Shown here one piece after another: positions 59,708 through 64,000 of a stretch of 64,000 nucleotides of DNA. The notes below the pieces were generated by a model. The model saw only the letters and a program-made list of their open reading frames with translations. It had not been told where the DNA came from and did no database searches. The stretch covers positions 542,170 to 606,169 of the forward strand of contig JAXMCE010000001.1 of NCBI GenBank assembly GCA_046349515.1, written 5' to 3'. The stretch is from JBGPGW01 sp046349515 (GTDB taxonomy: Bacteria; Pseudomonadota; Alphaproteobacteria; CADEGL01). How positions within the stretch are numbered: position 1 is the first letter of the stretch; each line of letters starts with the position of its first letter. The position numbers were made by a program, and so were the translations under genes.

Positions 59708-60607
59708 CTACTCGGCCGCCCGCGTCGTCGGCGACTTCTCGCGCACCAGCTTGTCGAAGTCAGCGAGAAGCGTCTTGGTGACGTCGCTCACCTGGTAGGT
59801 CATGGAATCGATCTGGCGCACCGGCGTCACCTCGACCGCGGTGCCGGAGAGGAACACCTCGTCGAATCCCGGCAGTTCGGACGGCATGATCGCCCGCTCA
59901 TGCACGCGGTACTGGCGCTTCTTCGCGAGCTCGATGACCGTGCGCCGCGTGATGCCGTTGAGGAAGCAATCGGCGATCGGCGTGTGGATCTCGCCGTCCT
60001 TGACGAAGAAGATGTTGGCGCCGGTCGCCTCCGCCACGCGCCCGCGGTAATCGAACATCAGCGCGTCGTTGTAGCCATCGGCCTCGGCCTTGTGCTTGGA
60101 CAGCGTGCAGATCATGTAAAGGCCCGCCGCCTTGCTGTCGGTCGGCGCCGTGTCGGGCGCGGGCCGGCGCCACTTCGAAATCTGCATCCGGATGCCCTGG
60201 AGTCTCGCCTCCGGCGTGAAATAGGCCGGCCACTCCCACGACGCGATGGCGAGGTGAATGCGGCTCTGCTGCGCCGAGACGCCCATCTGCTCGCTGCCGC
60301 GCCAGGCGACCGGCCGGAGATAGCCGTCCTTCAGCTTCTGCGCGTCGATCACCTCGCGGCAGGCGCGATCGATGTCGTCGGCCGAGTACGGAATCTCGAA
60401 TCCGAGGATGCGCGCCGAGTGCAGAAGGCGATCGGTGTGCTCGCGCAGCTTGAAGGCCGTGCCGTCATAGACCCGCTCGCCCTCGAATACGCAGCTCGCG
60501 TAGTGAAGCGCGTGGGTGCAGACATGCATCTTGGCCTCGCGCCAAGGAATCAACTTGCCGTCCGACCAAATCCAGCCGTCGCGATCGTCATACGGAACCA
60601 AGGTCAT
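59708..60607 (-). CDS. ilvE: Branched-chain amino acid aminotransferase
   Basis: A 299-residue fold-type IV transaminase for Leu, Ile and Val. Seen: ALHYASCVFEGERVYDG, YLRPVAWRGSEQMGV, KAAGLYMICTLSKHKAEADGYNDALMFD with the PLP Lys, AEATGANIFFVKDG and NGITRRTVIELA. Unlike the shorter class IV gene at 19281, it matches the IlvE group throughout. It is divergent from the OmpR/EnvZ-like pair, an arrangement also seen in other alphaproteobacteria, suggesting a shared control region. Confidence 0.95.
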   Translation of the reverse strand: MTLVPYDDRDGWIWSDGKLIPWREAKMHVCTHALHYASCVFEGERVYDGTAFKLREHTDRLLHSARILGFEIPYSADDIDRACREVIDAQKLKDGYLRPVAWRGSEQMGVSAQQSRIHLAIASWEWPAYFTPEARLQGIRMQISKWRRPAPDTAPTDSKAAGLYMICTLSKHKAEADGYNDALMFDYRGRVAEATGANIFFVKDGEIHTPIADCFLNGITRRTVIELAKKRQYRVHERAIMPSELPGFDEVFLSGTAVEVTPVRQIDSMTYQVSDVTKTLLADFDKLVREKSPTTRAAE

Positions 60608-60761
60608 AGCCGCCCCGCTTCGAGGGAATGTGCGTCGATGTCGCCTGAACCGCCACTATAGCCGGTCCCGCGCCGGGCGAACAAGCGCGCCCCGGACGGC
60701 GTCCCGCCAAGAGTACCTCGTCTGGCACGGCTCGGCGGCAGCGGGGTATACTCGTGCCGGC

Positions 60762-61448
60762 ATGACGGAGGACCAGCCCCACATCCTCGTGGTCGACGAC
60801 GACAAGCGGCTTCGCGAGCTTCTGCGCCGCTTTCTCGCCGAGAACGGCTTCCGCGTGACGGCCGCGGCCGACGCAGCCGAGGCTCGCGCCAAGATCGACA
60901 ACCTTGCCTTCGACCTCATCGTGCTCGACCTCATGATGCCCGGGGAATCCGGCTTGAGCCTGACCCAGTCGCTCCGCAAGACGAGCACGGTTCCGATTCT
61001 CATGCTGACCGCCATGGGGGAGACGGACCATCGGATCGCCGGACTCGAATCGGGTGCGGACGACTATCTTGCGAAGCCTTTCGAGCCGCGCGAGCTGGTC
61101 TTGCGGATGCGCACGATCCTACGCCGGGTGCCGCCGCCGGCAGCGGCCCCGCCGCCCGCGATCTCGCTCGGCGCGTACCGCTTCGATCTCGCGCGCGAGG
61201 AGCTCTCGAACGGCGAACGGATCGTGCGGCTCTCCTCGGGCGAGCAGCGTCTCCTGCGCATCCTCGCAGAGCGCCCGGGAACGCCGCACAGCCGCGAGCA
61301 GCTCTACGAGCAGATGGGCTCCGCCGCGCGCGGCCGCTCGATCGACGTGCAAATCACCCGCCTCAGGCGCAAGATCGAGCCCGACCCCAAGGCGCCGCGC
61401 TATCTTCTCACCGTCCGCGGCCAAGGCTACGTGTTGCGCCCCGACTGA
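60762..61448 (+). CDS. OmpR-family response regulator
   Basis: A 228-residue regulator with a receiver domain (VVDDDKRL, phosphoacceptor Asp56 in LIVLDLMMPG, Lys in YLAKPFEPREL) and a winged-helix DNA-binding domain (LSSGEQRLLRILAERPGTPHSREQLYEQM, in pieces, and TVRGQGYVLRPD). It matches the alphaproteobacterial OmpR-like group encoded beside ilvE. ATG 60762. The kinase gene follows after 2 bp, so they form a pair. The targets are unknown. Confidence 0.94.
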   Translation: MTEDQPHILVVDDDKRLRELLRRFLAENGFRVTAAADAAEARAKIDNLAFDLIVLDLMMPGESGLSLTQSLRKTSTVPILMLTAMGETDHRIAGLESGADDYLAKPFEPRELVLRMRTILRRVPPPAAAPPPAISLGAYRFDLAREELSNGERIVRLSSGEQRLLRILAERPGTPHSREQLYEQMGSAARGRSIDVQITRLRRKIEPDPKAPRYLLTVRGQGYVLRPD

Positions 61449-61450
61449 CC

Positions 61451-62773
61451 ATGCCGATCGGCGCCGAGATCAAGAAAATCCTTCCCCGTCGCCTTCTGTG
61501 GCGGCTCATCATCATCGTGATGGCGCCGCTCGTGCTGCTGCAGATCGTCACGACGATCGTGTTCTACGACCAGCATTGGGAGACGGTGACGCGCCGCCTG
61601 GCCTACTCGGTCGCGGGCGACATCGCGGTGATGATCGCCATGCGCGCCGACCATCCGGATGACGAGGGCGAACTCGCGCTTCAGGAGCTGGCCTTGAACG
61701 CGCTGACCCTCAGGGTTGATTTCATCGACGGCGCGATTCTGCCCAATGCCCCCGTCGTCACGGGCGACAACCGGGTCGAGCGCTGGCTGGTCAAGGCGCT
61801 TCAGGACCAATTGCACAAGCCGTTCCAGATCGATGCGCGATCGTTCGATCGCGAGGTCGCGATCAACGTGCAACTGCCGAAGGGCGTGCTCAAGGTCCTG
61901 GTCCCGCGCAAGCGCCTGTCGAGCGCCACGACCTACATCGTGCTGCTGTGGATGGCCGGCACATCGGCCATCCTGTTCACGGTCGCGATGCTGTTCATGC
62001 GCAATCAGGTGCGCCCCATCCGGCTTCTCGCGGCCGCCGCCGACCGCTTCGGCAAGGGACGGGACGTGCCGAACTTCCGCCCGGCCGGCGCCACGGAGGT
62101 CCGCCAGGCGGCCGCCGCGTTCATCGAGATGCGCGATCGCATCCGCCGCCAGATCGCCCAGCGCACGGACATGCTGTCCGGGGTCAGCCACGACTTGCGC
62201 ACGCCTTTGACGCGCATGAAGCTCCAGCTGGCCATGCTGCCGGATTCGCCCGAGACGGCCGACCTCAAGGCCGACGTCGCCGAGATGGAGCGCATGATCG
62301 ACGGCTATCTCTCGTTCGTGCGCGGCGAGGGCCACGAGGCGCCGAGCGAGACCGATCTCGGCCACCTTCTCGGCGAGATCGTGGACGGCGTGCGGCGCGA
62401 CGGCGCCGCGATCAAACTGTCGACCGAAGGCGACATGCGCGTCGCCGCGCGGCGCAACGCGCTCAAGCGCTGCATCACCAACCTCGTGACCAACGCGGCC
62501 CGCTACGGGCATCACATCGCGGTCGCCGCGGTGCGCCAGAAGGACTTGATCGAGATCACGGTCGATGACGACGGCCCCGGCATTCCCGCGTCCCAGCGCG
62601 AGGACGTGTTCCGGCCTTTCGTCCGGCTCGAAGGCTCGCGCAATCCCGAGACGGGCGGCGTCGGCCTCGGCCTCACCATCGCGCGCGACATCATCCGCGG
62701 CCATGGCGGCGACATCTTCCTCGGCGATTCGCCCGCGGGAGGACTGCGCGCCTCGCTGCGCCTGCCGGTCTGA
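61451..62773 (+). CDS. EnvZ-like sensor histidine kinase
   Basis: A 440-residue inner-membrane kinase. TM1 is about 18-38 (LIIIVMAPLVLLQIVTTIVFY), a periplasmic region of about 120 residues follows, TM2 is about 158-178, then HAMP and a phosphoacceptor box SGVSHDLRTPLTR with His247. The ATPase boxes are NLVTNAARYG, VDDDGPGIP and GVGLGLTIARDI. It is paired with the preceding regulator. The spacing matches EnvZ-type proteins; the signal is unknown. Confidence 0.94.
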   Translation: MPIGAEIKKILPRRLLWRLIIIVMAPLVLLQIVTTIVFYDQHWETVTRRLAYSVAGDIAVMIAMRADHPDDEGELALQELALNALTLRVDFIDGAILPNAPVVTGDNRVERWLVKALQDQLHKPFQIDARSFDREVAINVQLPKGVLKVLVPRKRLSSATTYIVLLWMAGTSAILFTVAMLFMRNQVRPIRLLAAAADRFGKGRDVPNFRPAGATEVRQAAAAFIEMRDRIRRQIAQRTDMLSGVSHDLRTPLTRMKLQLAMLPDSPETADLKADVAEMERMIDGYLSFVRGEGHEAPSETDLGHLLGEIVDGVRRDGAAIKLSTEGDMRVAARRNALKRCITNLVTNAARYGHHIAVAAVRQKDLIEITVDDDGPGIPASQREDVFRPFVRLEGSRNPETGGVGLGLTIARDIIRGHGGDIFLGDSPAGGLRASLRLPV

Positions 62774-62781
62774 GGCGCGCC

Positions 62782-63117
62782 CTAGTAGAGCCTGCCGCCG
62801 TTCGGCACCGGCCGATCGACGCCGACCATCACGACCTCGCCCTTGGCGTCGGGAAAGCCGAGAACGAGGACCTCCGACATGAACGGGCCGATCTGCTTCG
62901 GCGGAAAGTTCACGACGGCCGCCACCTGTCGGCCGAGGAGCTGGTCGGGCGCATAGTTGGCGACGACCTGCGCCGAACTCTTCTTGATGCCGAGCTCGGG
63001 GCCGAAGTCGACGCGCAGCCTGAAGGCCGGCCGGCGCGCCTCGGGAAACGGCTCGACGCCGACGATGGTCCCCACGCGAATCTCGACCCTCTCGAAATCC
63101 GCATAGCTGATCGGCAT
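62782..63117 (-). CDS. csaA: tRNA-binding/CsaA-like protein
   Basis: A 111-residue OB-fold protein of the CsaA family, whose members bind tRNA-like RNA and act as chaperones. Signature: FERVEIRVGTIVGVEPFPEARRPAF near the N terminus, IKKSSAQVVANYAPDQLLGRQVAAVVNFPPKQIG (seen in pieces) and VMVGVDRPVPNGGRLY at the end. Length is typical. It is convergent with the sensor kinase gene, 9 bp away. Confidence 0.93.
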   Translation of the reverse strand: MPISYADFERVEIRVGTIVGVEPFPEARRPAFRLRVDFGPELGIKKSSAQVVANYAPDQLLGRQVAAVVNFPPKQIGPFMSEVLVLGFPDAKGEVVMVGVDRPVPNGGRLY

Positions 63118-63177
63118 GGCACCCTCCTTCTCGCGGCGGCGGACGCTAGCACCGCCCTCGAAGCGAGGACAAACGAA

Positions 63178-63202
63178 AAGGGCCGCCCGGTGGACGGCCC
63201 TT
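63178..63202 (-). terminator. Intrinsic terminator of the phasin gene
   Basis: AAGGGCCG / CGGCCCTT with a 9-nt loop. On the minus strand it is followed by TTCGTTTG, a U-rich tract. It lies 45 bp after the phasin stop codon. Confidence 0.8.
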
Positions 63203-63246
63203 CCTTATTCGCGCGACCCCACGGCCGCGCACCTTAGACGGTTGGC

Positions 63247-63681
63247 TTAGTGGGCCGCGCCGTTCGCCGCGAACAACTCGCGGACCTCGTCGATGCTCTC
63301 GACGAGACGGGCGTTGAGCACACCGGCGGCCTCGGTCGCGGCACCGGTCACGATGCCGGCCATTTCCTGCGCATTCGACATGGCGGTCATCACGCCTTCC
63401 TTGGCGAACTCCGCCTGCTTGCGCATCCGGTCCTCGGGGCTCTTGGCGGCGACAAGCGCCTCACCGACCTTGGTCGCACCCTCGATCGCCGCGCGGAAGA
63501 GCTCGCTCTGGCGCTGGGCCACCGACTGGAAACCCTTCACGGTCGCCTGATTGGCCTTGGAGATGGCGTCGAAATTCTTGCGGTGATAGGCGACAAGCGC
63601 GTCGATGTTGACGCCGGGGATCTTGAAATCCGAGAACGCCTTGAAGGCGTCCGGACCGAACGGGGCGGAGCTCTTGCTCAT
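63247..63681 (-). CDS. Phasin-family polyhydroxyalkanoate granule protein
   Basis: A 144-residue phasin that coats intracellular PHA granules. It is Ala- and amphipathic-helix-rich, with DFKIPGVNIDALVAYHRKNFDAISKANQATV (in pieces), VAQRQSELFR and the family-typical EMAGIVTGAATEAAGVLNARLVESIDEV. Start: ATG 63681 has GGAG nine bases upstream and is chosen over an ATG at 63696. The upstream region has a near-consensus sigma-70 promoter and two PhaR-like sites. PHA synthesis itself is not in the window. Confidence 0.92.
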   Translation of the reverse strand: MSKSSAPFGPDAFKAFSDFKIPGVNIDALVAYHRKNFDAISKANQATVKGFQSVAQRQSELFRAAIEGATKVGEALVAAKSPEDRMRKQAEFAKEGVMTAMSNAQEMAGIVTGAATEAAGVLNARLVESIDEVRELFAANGAAH

Positions 63682-63714
63682 CGATACGGTCTCCATGCTG
63701 AAGGATTGCGTTTT

Positions 63715-63727
63715 GTTGCGCTGCAAC
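63715..63727. promoter_or_regulatory. PhaR-like operator, proximal
   Basis: GTTGC-GCT-GCAAC, a perfect 5-bp inverted repeat with a TGC...GCA core like the sites bound by PHA regulator PhaR. It lies just downstream of the predicted phasin transcription start. Confidence 0.55.
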
Positions 63728-63736
63728 ATTAACCCC

Positions 63737-63765
63737 AATATGGGTGCAATTCCTACCCGTGTCAA
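63737..63765 (-). promoter_or_regulatory. Sigma-70-like promoter of phasin gene
   Basis: Read on the minus strand: -35 TTGACA (perfect), 17-bp spacer, -10 CATATT. It lies about 60-85 bp upstream of the phasin ATG, between the two PhaR-like sites. Confidence 0.75.
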
Positions 63766-63773
63766 CGGGATTT

Positions 63774-63783
63774 TTGCACTGCA
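63774..63783. promoter_or_regulatory. PhaR-like operator, distal
   Basis: TTGCACTGCA, sharing TTGCxCTGCA with the proximal site, 9 bp upstream of the -35 hexamer. Two sites bracketing a promoter would allow tight repression. Confidence 0.45.
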
Positions 63784-63851
63784 CCATAAAACCAATGGCA
63801 CATCGAGAGCCTATTCAAACCTATAAAAATCAACAATTTATGAAACTTTGA

Positions 63852-64000
63852 TTAAATCGAGGTTTGACGTTTGCCGCGCCGGGACGGCCTTTTCCTTGGG
63901 GTTTTCGGTTGGGCATCGGGGCTTGGCGACCCATCCGGCGGGGCGGAGGGTTTCCGCGCGCCCATGCGCGATCCCCAGGCCATCACGGCCTCGGCACGCC
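63852..64000 (-). CDS. C-terminal end of an unidentified gene, 5' part outside window
   Basis: The last 49 codons of a minus-strand gene ending at TAA (63852-63854). The end reads VMAWGSRMGARKPSAPPDGS and then a basic, Pro-rich tail (TPRKRPSRRGKRQTSI). Its codon use is GC-rich as in neighbours, and the AT-rich phasin promoter follows directly. A PHA-related gene is likely from context, but I do not recognise it. Confidence 0.5.
   Translation of the reverse strand, partial: RAEAVMAWGSRMGARKPSAPPDGSPSPDAQPKTPRKRPSRRGKRQTSI

Noticed and set aside
1..64000. CRISPR arrays, tRNA or rRNA genes, insertion sequences, prophage
   Set aside because: No regularly spaced direct repeats, no tRNA-like cloverleaf with CCA context, no transposase or integrase motif and no phage gene was seen.

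Overview
The window is GC-rich (roughly two thirds G+C), densely coding chromosomal DNA with no rRNA, tRNA, insertion sequence, prophage or CRISPR array visible. Gene content points to a free-living, aerobic alphaproteobacterium, probably of the Rhodospirillales/Hyphomicrobiales grade. The pointers are a fused indolepyruvate oxidoreductase, DUF1244 and phasin proteins, an Irr-type iron box before dps, PhaR-like sites before a phasin gene, an uvrC-pgsA-mobB-moaD-moaE run, and ilvE beside an OmpR/EnvZ-like pair. This placement is an inference from gene content and order, not from a marker gene.

Layout. 1-7000: an ABC1 kinase fragment, oligoendopeptidase F, a long-chain acyl-CoA ligase, a UDP-glucuronate 4-epimerase and a Sel1-repeat lipoprotein. 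7243-12527: the fused indolepyruvate oxidoreductase, an SDR lacking its catalytic Tyr, and a DUF2252 protein. 12534-20222: a long minus-strand run that looks like one or two catabolic operons. In transcription order it holds a class IV aminotransferase, an agmatinase-type ureohydrolase, a class III aminotransferase, an enoyl-CoA hydratase, an acyl-CoA synthetase, an N-formylglutamate amidohydrolase-like protein, DUF1244 and a membrane protein. 20518-23645: oxidoreductases, including a corrinoid/Fe-S protein of the reductive-dehalogenase/QueG type. 23765-31629: two tandem EamA transporters, an MFS transporter and hydroxypyruvate isomerase, tightly coupled, then a Rieske oxygenase, glycerate kinase and pyruvate kinase. 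Hyi, glycerate kinase and Pyk fit a glyoxylate/hydroxypyruvate to pyruvate route.

31817-39606: a small secreted Ala-rich protein, a two-component system, Dps under an Irr-like box, a PhyH oxygenase, a hydratase, and a fluoride riboswitch with terminator leading a CPA2 antiporter plus MFS operon. 39620-45238: an EF-G-like GTPase without the catalytic His, a PanE-type reductase, a mini heme-copper-oxidase-like membrane protein, an aspartate aminotransferase and TerC. 45319-54277: uvrB, a second Ala-rich secreted protein, a tandem ectoine-synthase-like double cupin, DUF427, a Cys-rich protein, Fe-alcohol dehydrogenase, an amidohydrolase and a folM-folB pair. 54278-64000: an AT-rich gap with a perfect DnaA box, then uvrC, pgsA, mobB, moaD, moaE, a polymerase-X-N-terminal-like protein, ilvE, a response regulator and sensor kinase, CsaA, and a phasin with a well-defined promoter.

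The most interesting items are the tandem EctC-like protein, the fluoride-riboswitch operon, the guanidino/amino-acid plus CoA operon, the Irr-boxed dps promoter, the PhaR-flanked phasin promoter, and the glycerate kinase with no ordinary start codon near its expected N terminus.
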